64,000 nucleotides of DNA, taken from Ornithodoros turicata (Eukaryota; Arthropoda; Arachnida; Ixodida; Argasidae). Position numbers and translations under genes: made by a program. A model generated the notes under the pieces. It searched no databases. It was not told the DNA's origin and saw nothing but the letters and a program-made list of their open reading frames with translations. Location: positions 86,242,668 to 86,306,667 of the forward strand of contig NC_088203.1 in the NCBI RefSeq assembly GCF_037126465.1, written 5' to 3'. This document shows positions 44,063 through 54,606 of the stretch, piece by piece (positions within the stretch are counted from its first letter, which is position 1; every line of letters starts with the position of its first letter).

Positions 44063-44099
44063 CACATTTTTAAGAGTGTATAGGAGCGTGTTATGCGGT

Positions 44100-44665
44100 G
44101 AAGTGGTCCTTTACCGGTGCAGTCAGTGAGATACAAAACGTTGAGCGGACTTCTGCGTCAAGCCCTGTACACACACCCTCACTTCTCTTCAAGATGGGTC
44201 GGCTAAATTCACCAAACTGTAATGTCTGTGGAGTGGAAGCGGACATCCCACACCAACTCCTGTATTGCCAGCAGCACTTTCAACATAGGGACACCCTCCG
44301 CTGCCGTCTGCTCCAGATTGGCTGTAACGACTTTTCGTTGGCCGCTCTTCTTGGCCCCGTCTTGCACCCCAACCAGTGGGCTGTCCACTGCCGTTCTCCT
44401 CGGTTTTCTCCGAGTCTCAGGACTCCTGACCTGCATGCAACGTTGTGCTAGTGTTTATTCCCTTCTTTCTTTCTTTCTTTTCGTTTTGTTTCTTTTTTCT
44501 TTCCTTCCTTTGTTTCGATTCCCTCTTTTTCTTTTTCCGTCCTTTTCTTTCTTTATTCCCATTTTTGTTTTTTTCTTTCTCCTTCCTTTTCTTTTTCGTT
44601 TTCCCCTTCCCTATTTTTCCCTTTTTTTTCGGAATAGCAAGCCGGCTCTTTGCCTGGCTAACCTT
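44100..44665 (+). pseudogene. 3' end of a non-LTR retrotransposon
   Basis: The frame around 44190-44410 encodes LNSPNCNVCG...HQLLYCQQH and FSLAALLGPV, the C-terminal Cys-Cys-His-Cys knuckle and following block of I/R1-type ORF2. A long pyrimidine-rich stretch (44460-44630) and GGAATAGCAAGCCGGC then GGCTAACC form the 3' untranslated end. Everything upstream is missing. A different copy from the knuckle at 1732-2075. Confidence 0.75.
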
Positions 44666-44696
44666 TTTTTCTTAAGAAACATACCCCCCCCCCCCT

Positions 44697-45044
44697 GTAC
44701 ACTCTAGAACCAGAACTTCACCGCATAACAGACGGGAGGCGCCTATCTCAGACATGCATAATGTGTCCCAGATAGGCGCCTCCTCCCATTTTCAACAAAT
44801 CAGGACACATAATTATCTCATTCGCATACGATGGTTCGCTAGCAGCGTGCTATCGTATCCGAATGATACAATTATTTGTCCTGGTTTGTTGAAAATGGGG
44901 AGAGACGCCTATCTGGGATACATTATGCATGTCTCAGATTGGCGCCTCCCCTGTTTTGAACAAATCATGACACAGAATGATATCACTGGAAATGGTGGTT
45001 GGCTAGGAGTGTGGTATGTGGTGAAGTTCAGTTTTAACACCGTA
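44697..45044. mobile_element. rearranged MITE family A, second subtype
   Basis: It contains two GGCGCCT-centred units with GATGGTTCGCTAGCAGCG between them, so it looks like a partial dimer. Outer ends GTACACTCTAGAACC and TTTTAACACCGTA. Confidence 0.7.
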
Positions 45045-45159
45045 GTTGTGTTGCATTAGCTCGAATCCTTCCAAATCCTAATCCTGAATATCGGAATATC
45101 GTCGAAAACATGTACATCGTTTATAACCTTTCTTTAAAAAGTCTTTAAAAAGCGCGCTG

Positions 45160-46275
45160 GCCATGTCACGTCGGGACTGGGAGGTACACGGGTTCGAATC
45201 TCGGTGCCGACTGTGCTGTGTGGGGTTATTCCTGGGTTTTCCTTAGACGCTTTCAGACATACAGGGTGGTCCACCAACCATGATAGAAATTCACAGTAAA
45301 AAACGTAGGCCCCGGAGAGGCGTGCGGTGAAGGGATTTTTTTCCGACAATAACTTTTGCAACATATTGGTAACATTTTTGTTTCATTTCAATTGACGGAA
45401 AGTTAATTTCTTGAATTGAAATTCAAAATTTCCCAAGGCAACCTAACGTTTTCTTTGCGGAAATGGGTTCCCCGTGGTCATTTTACTCAGTATAGCACAT
45501 AATCCCAGTCGTAATGCAATGGCAATTGCCGAAATAAATTCGCCGAAAATCTCTGGAAATGAGCCCTTGGCTCCGCCTCTTTTTTGACGGCTGGTAGTTT
45601 GAGCGCAAAGCTGGGAAGAAAGGAGGTTACATTGACACGCCACACGAGGAGGGAAAGGGTTACAAGCCGTCGGGTGACCTCATTTTTGATAAGATAGCTA
45701 TGATTCCTGCACTCACCGCGCTTCTTTGTTCCGTGGGTAAGGCTTGTAACCCTTTCCGCCCTCGTGTGGCGTGTCAATGTAACCTCCTTTCTTCGCAGCT
45801 TTGCGCTCAAACTACGAGACGTCAAAAAAGAGGCGGAGCCAAGGGGTCATTTCCACGGATTTTCGGCGAATTTATTTCAGCAATTGCCATTGCATTACGA
45901 GTGGGATTATGTGCTATATTGAGTAAAATGACCACGGGCAACTCATTTCCGCGAAGAAAACGTTAGGTTGCCTTGGGAAATTTTGGATTTCAATTCAAGA
46001 AATTAACTTTCCGTAAATTGAAATAAAATAAAAATGTTACCAATATGTGCCAAAGTTATTGGCAAAAAAGATCCTTAGACCGCATGTCTCTCCGGGGCCT
46101 ACGTTTTTTACTATGAATTTCTATCATGGATGGTGGACCACACTGTATGTCGGCACAGTTCCCTTAGAAATCGGCCCAGGACGCACATTCTCCTAGGGCG
46201 TCAGTCGTGACGTTGCCCACCTCTGTGAGGCCGACAACTACGGTGAGCCCTTTTACCATCACGACGACCACCACC
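45160..46275 (+). mobile_element. S1 SINE split by a foldback element
   Basis: 45160-45261 holds the SINE head (ACACGGGTTCGAATCTCGG) and the CTGTGTGGGG...CAGACATA part. 46146-46275 continues TATGTCGGCACAG through GCCGACAAC to a CAC-rich tail. Joining across the TA duplication restores the S1 sequence CAGACATATGTCGG. The head before box B is incomplete. Confidence 0.85.
45262..46145. mobile_element. 884-bp foldback transposon 'C' inserted in a SINE
   Basis: Ends CAGGGTGGTCCACCA and TGGTGGACCACACTG with TA duplication (45260-45261, 46146-46147). Arms of about 400 bp pair throughout, with the loop near 45680-45735. Long frames on both strands mirror each other because of the palindrome and are not genes. 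Tc1/mariner-type insertion inferred. Confidence 0.9.
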
Positions 46276-46312
46276 AGCGTGCTATGTGGTGAAGTTCTTT
46301 TTTAACAGTGTA
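46276..46312. mobile_element. right terminal repeat of a MITE family A copy
   Basis: CGTGCTATGTGGTGAAGTTC followed by TTTTTTAACAGTGTA is only the last 37 bases of the family. The rest of this copy is not adjacent. Confidence 0.7.
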
Positions 46313-47495
46313 GAGCGAAGTGTCAGAGGCTCCTTAAATGTCAGACACCTTGTCGCTGCCTTGCAGATTGTCGCGAATTATGCACTGCGAGCGTAAACAG
46401 CAGCTTTGCCAACTCGCACAATTGATTAATCTCCCATTGTTCATAAGCTACGATACAGGCGCAAAATGGTAGCCATCATCGCCATTACTGGAGAGAGAGA
46501 ACGTGCTTAAGCGTACATTTTTAGAACGCCTCAGAGGAGACAAATAACCGTCTTCGCTTAAAGAGTTTCTAACTGGCAGCTCACTGCTACCAAATTGGGC
46601 TTGGAGTTTGATGTTTCGTAACCTCGACCGGCTGATGACTGCAATAAAAGGTTTAAGCGGGAAATCTGAAGGATGCCGTTAACAGGGAGCTCAGCAGACA
46701 GAGAATAAAAACATATAAAAGACCACGACAGAAGAGTTTCGCAAGCATACACTCTTTGTCCCCTCTTTTGGGCAACGGTGTCAATATACTGTATATATGA
46801 CTTCCAGGCATTATGAAAGGAAAGTCTCAGCATTTCCTTTTTGGAAGGCTCAGCTCTCCCGTCTTTCCCGAAAACTTTTTTCAACTGTCTCGCATCTTGC
46901 TTGTGTTCATCCTTCTATAGTGAAGGAGTCTCGCTTCTTTCAGTTGTTTGCTTAGTACGGTCCAAAGCCTCCAGCTGGCTATCTTGTTAGCCATTGTTTC
47001 AGTTGGACTTTAACGCTCCACCCTCTCTATGTGAAATCCCCATATAGTCCCCCATAGCACCCTGTGTCCCTAAAGATAGCGTCAATACAAATACGGCGAA
47101 CGCGTAGCAGACGCGCGGGTTCTAAAACGGGAGCGAGTGTTAGTATATTTGCGGCTCAGTATTCTAACTCATAAGCATACCTCGGCTAAATTCACTCATA
47201 AGCATATGAGTGAGCAAAGGGAGAACTAAGCAGCGAGTGAGTGAGCATGATTGAGCAAACAAGGAGCTGAAGTGGAGATCGAGTGGAGCAGGGGCGAGCA
47301 GGAGTCACCGACCATCAAGTGCCGACACAGTGCCCACAGTCAAGTGCCGACCTCTGCTCTTAAGACAGATGTAATAGGACACGTAATATAAATTACTATC
47401 ATTGAACTCGAATTCCGGAACGACGGGATATGGTGATATTTCTTGGAAGCACCGCGAGAACTGAGCGGTGCAAATGAATGTTGTTCTCTGAACCT
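46313..47495. other. no gene recognised
   Basis: Short ATAAGCATA and GAGTGAGTGAGCA-type repeats at 47165-47250. No exon recognised. Confidence 0.5.
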
Positions 47496-47743
47496 GCACT
47501 CTTAAAAATGAACTTCAACGCATAGCACGCTCCTACACTCTTAAAAATGAACTTCACCGCATAGCACGCTCCTAGCCAACCATTATCTCGAATGATATCG
47601 TTATCTGTCCTGATTTGTTGAAAACGGGAGGCGTACGCCTTTTCTGTGACAATTATGAACAGCATAAGGGGACATTTATGCTGCAGCATCGCTGCTCGCT
47701 GCTCGCTGCAGCTTCAAGCACATCGCTGCTCGCATAACCGCTA

Positions 47744-48250
47744 GGGTGCGTTTACCCTGCAGATTGCTCAAGATGCTGCTCGCTTTCGCTATATCAGTCG
47801 CCTACACTGTTAAAACATAACTTCACCACATAGCACGGTCATAGCCAACCATCATTCCGAATGATATCATTCTGTGTATTGATTTGTTGAAAATGGGAGG
47901 AGGCGCCTATCTGGGACAGATTATCTTGTCCCAGATAGGCGCCTCCCCCCTGTTTTGAACAAATCATGACACAGAATGATATTATTGGGAATGATGGTTG
48001 GCTAGAAGCGTGCTATGTGGTGAAGTTCTGTTTTAACAGTGTAGCAGCGTTCCCTGTGGAAGGATGGAAACGAGGAAAAGTGGGAAGGAGGAAACCGACT
48101 TCATCACAACCAATCGCAGGTCGGATTTCAAGACGCCAGTCATCAATGATACCAGGAAGACAAACATGTTTACATTCCTATGTGCAGCGAGCAGAGCGGC
48201 AAGCAGCGGCGAGGATAAGCGAGCAGCCAGGCTGCAGGGTAAATGCACCA
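47744..48250. mobile_element. inner TIR element 'E2' related to E
   Basis: GGGTGCGTTTACCCTGCAG and CTGCAGGGTAAATGCACC are inverted and resemble the ends of E. It could be a nested copy of the same family or internal inverted repeats of E; no clear target duplication was found. Confidence 0.5.
47805..48041. mobile_element. innermost MITE family A, second subtype
   Basis: CACTGTTAAAACATAACTTC...TTCTGTTTTAACAGTG with TA duplication (47803-47804, 48042-48043) and a GGCGCCTATCTGGGACA centre. Confidence 0.9.
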
Positions 48251-48807
48251 ACAGAAAGCTCTGTGTTTGACCTGTCATCGCCAGAAGTCAGGTAGTCCCC
48301 GGGCATGTTCAAACATGTTTGGCAGCATTGTTGTGGCGATGATCATGGCGTGCATCTTTGGCAAGCAGCGATGCTGCAGCATGAACGCGCCCACAGAGAT
48401 ACATGTGTTTGTTTCGTCATCGCCAAACAGCGATGTGCCATGTGCCAGCAGCGATGCTGCAGCATAAATGTACCCTAAGTGTCACAGAAAAGGCGTACGT
48501 CTCCCGTTTTCAATAAATCAGGGCAGATAACGAGATCATTCGAGATGATGGTTGGCTAGGAGCGTGCTATGCAGTGAAGTTCATTTTTAAGAGTGTAGCT
48601 AACGATCGTCTCGAATGATATCGTTTTCAGTCCTGATTTTTTGAAAAGTGGAGGCGTACGCCTTTTTGTGACACTTATGCTGTTCATAATTGTCACCAAA
48701 AGGCGTACGCTTCCTGTTTTCAACAAATCGGGGCACATAACAATATCATTCGAGATCATGGTTGGCTAGGAGCCTGCTATGCGATGAAGTTCGTTTTTAA
48801 GAGTGTG

Positions 48808-49855
48808 GCTTTAAACTTACCCTCCTATATTCTATAACGCGTTGCACTTAGCGGCGCTACGATAGTCGCGCCTCTGTCGCACTAGCGGAATAGTGGTCCT
48901 GCTACACATTGTATTGGTAGTTGTAGAAAAACTATTTCCGCTACAACTTTGACGCGGCGACAATTTTTTTTTTTTTCTGCAGCACTACATATTTTTCATC
49001 AGATCAAAAACGGGGAACGCAGAGGAAAGGAAATGCGAGGCACCGGAAAAACATAAGTTGTTCCCATCCGATTTACTTGTCGTTCAGGCAGATGTGTCAG
49101 GCAATCCTCTTTGATTTCATATGCTCTTATAAGCTGAGCTACGCCGAACGCGACGCTATTCGAGTATCTCAGCATTTATCCAATTGTATTTTCTTACGCG
49201 TCTCCGCGTACCTTTCGGAGTTTTACGAAGCACATACTAGCACGGAGTAATATGAGCTATGGAGCCAATTGTTTAACGCGGAACTACGAAGCTGCTATGT
49301 GCGCGTTGTGGACATATTTGTGATAGTTTATTTCAATTGCATTCTTCGTGACAGGGAATGTAAATGTCGCGTCGTCTTTGAAAGGAATGCAAATAATAAT
49401 AACGTGCTACATATAATATAGATAGGTACAAGAAAAAAAAGCAATCTGGGGACAGTAAGTGTGTAGAGGGATAATGTCTGTTTGAAAAAAAAAACAACAA
49501 ACAAAACAGACGCGTGATGATGAAGATGATGGTGATGGTATGAGGTGTTCACTGTTGAAAACTGCGGGTATTCCCAACAGAAGAGTGTTTTGCGGAGCAA
49601 CAGTGGTGGTGGTTGGTAAAATAACAAGGGGAGGTTGAATTCGCGCAAGCGAATTCTGCTACCCCCCAAAAAAGAAAGACGGTACACCCCGGAGCAACAG
49701 CCTTCAAAATGGTCGCATTGCCCAAGATAAAATTCAAGATACGCATAGTGCGAAGTGAAGTTTCATTGCGAAATATTGGCCCAGCCGGACCATTGTGGTC
49801 ACCATCCTGGCGAGGCGTGCGAGTTAATTTGTCCACTGCATAGCTGGGCGTCCTC
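48808..49855. other. no gene recognised
   Basis: It contains a poly-T run near 48965-48976 and a short palindrome GAATTCGCGCAAGCGAATTC at 49638-49657. No exon recognised. Confidence 0.5.
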
Positions 49856-50830
49856 ACTCATGAGGACCCTCGTGAAGACGCCTCACCCTCACCTCACGAC
49901 GATGAGGTGAGGGTGAGTGAGGCCAGACTACGCTGAAAATTCCTCACGACGACAATCGTGAGGCATTGTCCCTCATGAGGCCCACCGTGAGGGCCCTCAT
50001 GAGGCCAGTCATCGTGAAGCCATCATTACGTGAGGTACAACGTATTCCGTGAGGAGCCTCACGGATGAGGCCGTGAGACCCTTTGTAAGGAACCTCACTG
50101 ATGAGGCTGTGAGGCCTTTCGTGAGGAACCTCACGGATGAGGCCGTGAGGCCTTTAGTGAGGGACCTCAGGGATGAGACCGTGAGGCCTTTCGTGAGGGG
50201 CCTCACGGATGAGGTGATAGGTTCGGACACCTCTTTGCTGGAGCCAAACGCTAACGTTAAACCTCACTGTGACAGTAACAACTGTTACCAAATTTATCCA
50301 AGCACAGCGCGAAATCCTATAAACAGTATAATGCCGCGCAATGTCATTAGTGCCAACTACCGACACAGTAGCTCAACGCCGACGTGTCATGTGAACATGA
50401 CGGAAAGTTCTTTTGAGGCTCATGTGCCTCCTAGTGACTTGAAGACACGTCAGGCCATGAAGGTATTCACGAGGCGAGGGATCATGAGGCCATGAGGGTC
50501 CTCATGAAAAGAAGGTACGTGAGGTCATGAGGGCCCTCATGAGGTGAGGACACGTGAGGATGAGGACCCTCATGAGGTGAAGATACGTGAGGCCATAAGG
50601 GTTGTGAATAGCCTCATGAGGTGAAGGCATGTGAGGATGAGGATGGTGAGGCCTCTCGGGATCCCGATGCCTTGAGGTGAGGTTTGTGAGGGCAGAATTT
50701 AAAATGGAATGTGAGGATGAGGGCGACTGAGGTTTAGTTACTGGTGAGGAAAATTTGGTGAGGGTGAGTGAGGCCAATGAAGTCTGTGCTTCGTGAGGTG
50801 AGGATGATTGAGGCCGCAAGAAAATGCCCA
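49856..50830. repeat. GTGAGG/CCTCAC-rich array with a 36-bp tandem core
   Basis: At about 50040-50215 a 36-bp unit (AACCTCACGGATGAGGCC then GTGAGGCCTTTCGTGAGG) repeats about four to five times and reads as a 12-residue LTDEAVRPFVRN repeat. On both sides, to 49856 and 50830, the sequence is a looser mixture of GTGAGG, CATGAGG and CCTCATGAGG words, broken by about 230 bases of unrelated sequence (50225-50450). CCTCACGGATGAGG is nearly self-complementary. Minisatellite or transposon-derived; function unknown. Confidence 0.75.
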
Positions 50831-51038
50831 CCTATGGTCCACTGTAGAGTCACGGCGCCGTGAGACAATATGCGATGATGTCGACGCATCGTCCTTTGCA
50901 GTTAAAAAGCTTAGAGCAATAGAGCTACCCACTAGCTCTCGTATTTACTGCGTGCGGTCAAAAGGACAGTTCTACGGAATAGAGCATGTGGGAACAGACG
51001 ACGGAAACGTTTTTGTAGTGGCATGCGGTCAAAGGTGA
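50808..51038 (+). other. 76-codon open frame of unknown nature
   Basis: The frame starts in the array edge and reads through unique sequence with balanced composition (segments IELPTSSRIYCVRS and FYGIEHVGTDDG). I recognise no family. It could be an exon scrap of a transposase or chance. Confidence 0.15.
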
Positions 51039-51407
51039 AAAAGAAGATGGAGACGATGAAGAGGATGAGAAGGAAACCGTGATTTGATCACTGTTCCCCG
51101 CAATACAATACTGATCACAATATACAATAGAGATCAGTGGATTTGATGGACTTGAGCTCGCCAGAGGTGTGCAATAAAAGGGAGCCTGGTCACTGGGAGG
51201 AGCCTAAAAAAGAAGCTCGACCTGCCAATCGCGGTTGCGCACCTCTCGTTGGTTTGCTTTTTACCGCGGGGTTACCATGACACCTGAGAGCCACCTAAGA
51301 TGGCGCCTAATGCAAAGACGGTACAGGGCGAATGGAGCATTTTCCCTCGAAGGCACAAGCATGCGCGCGGCTCTCGTTCTGACTGAAACCAGCCGGAAAC
51401 ATTACGG
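51039..51407. other. no gene recognised
   Basis: Purine-rich at 51040-51080, otherwise anonymous. Confidence 0.5.
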
Positions 51408-51409
51408 TA

Positions 51410-51645
51410 CACTGTTAAAACAAAACTTCACCACATAGCACGCTCCTAGCCAACCATCATTCCGAATAATATCATTATGTGTCCTGATTTGTTCAAAATG
51501 GGACGAGGTGCCAATCTGGGACAAGATAATGTGTCCCAGATAGGCGCCTCGTCCCATTTTCAACAAATCAATACACAGAATGATATCATTTGGAATGATG
51601 GTTGGCTATGAGCGTGCTATGTGGTGAAGTTCTGTTTTACCAGTG
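51410..51645. mobile_element. MITE family A, second subtype
   Basis: CACTGTTAAAACAAAACTTC...TTCTGTTTTACCAGTG, TA on both sides (51408-51409, 51646-51647); centre GTGTCCCAGATAGGCGCC. Confidence 0.9.
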
Positions 51646-51800
51646 TACGGTAACGCTCGTTCCTGGAGCCCTTCGGTCGATGAGGAGGCAACGCTTCCGG
51701 GGTTTCAGAATCAAAGGTGTAGGGAAAGGATCCAGGGACGATAACGAACAACTTTAAAGGAGCAATGAGGTGACATTTAAGGTCGCTCGACATCCTGCCT

Positions 51801-51991
51801 GGGGGCTTAATCGCTTCATCGTCGTTACGGTCGTTACAAGCTAACGACTGGCGGGAAATTTAAAAAGGTGGGCACGTGACACATTGCGCGTGACGTGTAC
51901 CACCTTTTTAAATTTCCCGCCCGCCTTTTTGAATTTCCCGCCACTCGTTAGCGTGTAACGACCGTAACGACGATGAAGCGATTAAGCCCCC
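51801..51991. mobile_element. 191-bp foldback element 'F'
   Basis: GGGGGCTTAATCGCTTCATC at the left and its exact complement at the right. Arms of about 57 bp or more pair with few mismatches through TGGCGGGAAATT. The right arm has an extra GCGGGAAATTCAAAAAG partial duplication. No target duplication identified. Confidence 0.8.
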
Positions 51992-52934
51992 TGGTCTGTT
52001 AAGCTGTCCAATTGGAGTCACCGTGCAAAATATTTTCAATCTGCGTTATAGGGTGCGTTATAGCTGTGCAATGGAATTGCAATCGGATATGTGCGGATAG
52101 CTTGGTGCTAACAGAAACGTTACAAACACCAATCTAGGACACAGTTTGCACGTGAAAAAGGTACAACAAACTGTGAAAAAATAATAGTATATCAACAAGA
52201 TGCCTTTTTTCTTGTTATGAAACCTTGTTATATATATATATATATATAAAGAGGGGAAAAAAGCCATGAAAGAAATAAGTAAATGACGCTAGACGTGTTT
52301 GAAATTCAAACTTACAGATTAAGATGGCTTCAATGGCTGCACGTAGAGAAACAGATGCTCATGTGCTGTCGCATCGTTCCATGAGTATATATATATATAT
52401 ACCCGAAGAATTTTTAAAACAAAAACAACGCGGCATACCAGATTGTACTTCTTACAAGCAAACATTGAAGTTGGAGGCATCACCTTGAGCTTGAGGGAGA
52501 CGAAGTAGAGAGGAGTTCAGCGTTACACCGGCTTGCTAGCGTACCTACTTTTCCTTTCTTCAAGCAAACATCACGGCGAGATAGGTTCATAGGGTTGTCA
52601 CCGAAGTGTAGGCTGCATTCTGAAAGAGGAAGATGGATGACACACATTATCGAATACAGATGGTGAAGGTGATTTGGTAAAGATATTTTTCTCTTTTCTA
52701 TACCCTGTATCAGAGCATTTGCTTCGTCTTGCACGACCCGGTACTGTGTCCAGTGTGACACTCTGAATTAAAAAAAAAAAAACAAAAAAAAAAAAACACC
52801 ATAGCCATTGGCATCATATCGCGCGGACGGATCAATGTAGAATGATTTATACACTAACGAACTTGTTGTTCTTTCTAAGATATTTCGCACAACCACGAGA
52901 ACTTAACTCGAGCTGTTTGGAGTTTTGTTTTGTT
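51992..52934. other. no gene recognised; AT microsatellites
   Basis: (TA)n at 52229-52248 and 52386-52402 and A-rich runs at 52770-52797. No exon recognised. Confidence 0.55.
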
Positions 52935-53036
52935 TTGAGCATATGGGCCCCATACTGCCAAGTTTGGACCAATACGGGGAAAATCCTGGCAATATGGGAC
53001 CCATATTGCCCATGTACACCCCATATTGACTGAAAA
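52935..53036. repeat. CCCATATTGG-type repeat, copy 1
   Basis: Repeated variants of CAATATGGGACCCATATTG and ATCCTGGCAATATGGG. It shares the words AATCCTGGCA and CATATTG with 54215-54335. Confidence 0.5.
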
Positions 53037-53265
53037 TGCAGAAAATCGTACGTACCCGTATTGGTATGCCCAAGCAGCTTCGCAAGAACCGAAAGCGTGT
53101 GCAAGATCCAAAAGCCGTTGAAGCGTGTGAAACGCCCAACTCAATACGTCGTTACATCCAACAACTTCCCGCAGATAATGCACATCGTTCGAAACAGTCA
53201 ACATATGTGGTAATCCGACTGTAACATGTTCTGCAACTCAACAAGTCAACTTTCCACTTGCTGCG

Positions 53266-53610
53266 ATGGAGGAAAGAAGAAAAGGTAGCGCCTCAACAGC
53301 CATTCGACAGAAGACAAGCGTGGGGCAAGTGACGTGAGGATAGGAGATGAGCAGTAGCTTCTTTGGAGCCATGCGAGGGTCACGTTACCTGAATAGCCCA
53401 ATGAGATCGCTTTGCACACGCCACTTTGGGGGCCACTTCGGCGCGCTACCAACACACCGCTCCAAGTATTCCGAAACTATGCGTTGGGGGCTCCCATACA
53501 GATGCATGTAACCGAAACCGGAAAGCGAGCGGTGATATCATTGCAGTGGCCCCCAATCTCTGCTTCACATCTCAGAGCAATAGGGCTCTTCCTCTCTTTC
53601 CTTCCTCCAT
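53266..53610. mobile_element. 345-bp TIR element 'M', copy 2
   Basis: ATGGAGGAAAG...CTTTCCTTCCTCCAT, aligned along its length with 16721-17068. ACTTGC words on both sides hint at a degraded target duplication. Confidence 0.7.
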
Positions 53611-54214
53611 GACTTGCGGCAAACAGCCGCCATCTTGCTTCGCGATGCCAATCGGTCGAACCGACTGATAGCGTGGTCGTTTGAGTGAAAGCACACGTCC
53701 TAGAAATAATGCGCACGCGCGACACTCGGGTCGGACGTTCCATTCTCGCTAAAATGTCGCTGGTTCCTCTAAAGACAGTGGAATTGCGGAAGGTCAAGTA
53801 AAAAACGCAATGTTTGATAGAGAGGCATGTATATTCTGTATCGCTAGGTGCTTTCAAGTTACTGCAGGCAGCGTGAGTTGCTGAGGAGTATGTCGGTCAC
53901 CGTCGCGAAAGTGTTTCTCTCCTTTGTACCCTAGGAGCGGGCTGGAAATTTTTGGTCCACACACTATTGCGATCCCATTGAAGGCTTCTAAGGGATGTTT
54001 GGCAGCCTGGGTCCTTCAGCAAGACGGGCGTAGCACCTCTTCTTCGTTTTTAGGGCGATGCAGTATTATTTTTGTAACCCTATGCAACGTGGACCAATAA
54101 GAAGATCTGCAGAAATAAAAAAAAGCAAAAAGAAGAGAAGTATCAGAGGTGGATATTATACCAGATAATGCTTTATTGTTACGCGGGCTCACCGTTGGCG
54201 TTATCACGGATATA
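53611..54214. other. no gene recognised
   Basis: Anonymous sequence between element M and the second CCCATATTGG-type repeat. Confidence 0.5.
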
Positions 54215-54335
54215 TTGGCACAATATGGGCAAAATGGACTGCCAATATAGGCAGCTCATATTGGATCAATATTGGTAATCCTGGCAGCCCACATGGGTCC
54301 AATATTGGACCAATATTGGCGTGCTCATTGGGAAG
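54215..54335. repeat. CCAATATTGG-type repeat, copy 2
   Basis: Includes CCAATATTGGACCAATATTG and ATCCTGGCAGCCCACATGGG, related to 52935-53036. Strongly dyadic. Confidence 0.5.
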
Positions 54336-54606
54336 TAACTAAGATAGCACATAGTACGTTAGATGCATTAAGCAACGAGAGGGCTGAGCTGCGAGTGTAC
54401 AATAGCGGAAAAGTATTTGCGTTGCTTTCAGTGTGTCATAGCAGTAGCGGCATGGCGTTACCTTTTCAAATTTGTAGCAATGGTAGTATTGCGCTACTTT
54501 TGAGCGCACTGCGCTACCGGACAGTTTGTCTCTGCGCAGGGAAGAGAGTAACGCTTGGATAACCTACGTAACCCATTCCAACGCAACAATAAGGGAACCT
54601 TTTTTG

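Larger units (their letters stand above)
43101..44081. mobile_element. host MITE family A copy split by three insertions
   Basis: Its left arm (43101-43153), middle (43406-43553), right arm (43791-43844) and last bases (44063-44081) read in order as one family A element. They are separated by two complete family A copies and one SINE. The middle segment carries a C15-16 run within GTACGCCCCC...CCGTTTTC. Confidence 0.75.
47668..48475. mobile_element. TIR element 'E' with TAA target duplication
   Basis: GGGGACATTTATGCTGCAGC at the left and GCTGCAGCATAAATGTACCC at the right. TAA lies on each side (47665-47667, 48476-48478), compatible with PIF/Harbinger-type insertion. The interior is rich in GCAGCGATGC-like words. 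Confidence 0.8.
47536..48595. mobile_element. second-level MITE family A copy
   Basis: CACTCTTAAAAATGAACTTC to AATTATGAACAGCATAA (47667), then from TAAGTGTCACAGAAAAGG (48476) to TTCATTTTTAAGAGTG. The loop GCATAAGTGTCAC is interrupted by element E. Confidence 0.88.
47496..48807. mobile_element. outermost MITE family A copy of a five-level nest
   Basis: Its left 38 bases (CACTCTTAAAAATGAAC... to CACGCTCC) end at 47533. The remainder resumes at 48596 with TAGCTAACGATCGTCTCG and runs to GTTTTTAAGAGTGTG at 48807. The target dinucleotide TA of CTCCTAGCC is duplicated around the inner element. Confidence 0.85.

Noticed and set aside
44445..44675. Phe/Leu-rich 'membrane protein' frame
   Set aside because: It is the pyrimidine-rich 3' untranslated region of a LINE, so hydrophobic residues follow from composition.
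45443..45966. Open frames of 66-112 codons on both strands with near-identical peptides
   Set aside because: They are mirror images produced by the two arms of foldback element C, not genes.
50009..50495. 148-codon plus-strand frame with 12-residue repeats as a repetitive protein gene
   Set aside because: The repeats follow from a 36-bp tandem unit that also keeps other frames open. No start context, splice site or conserved flanking domain.
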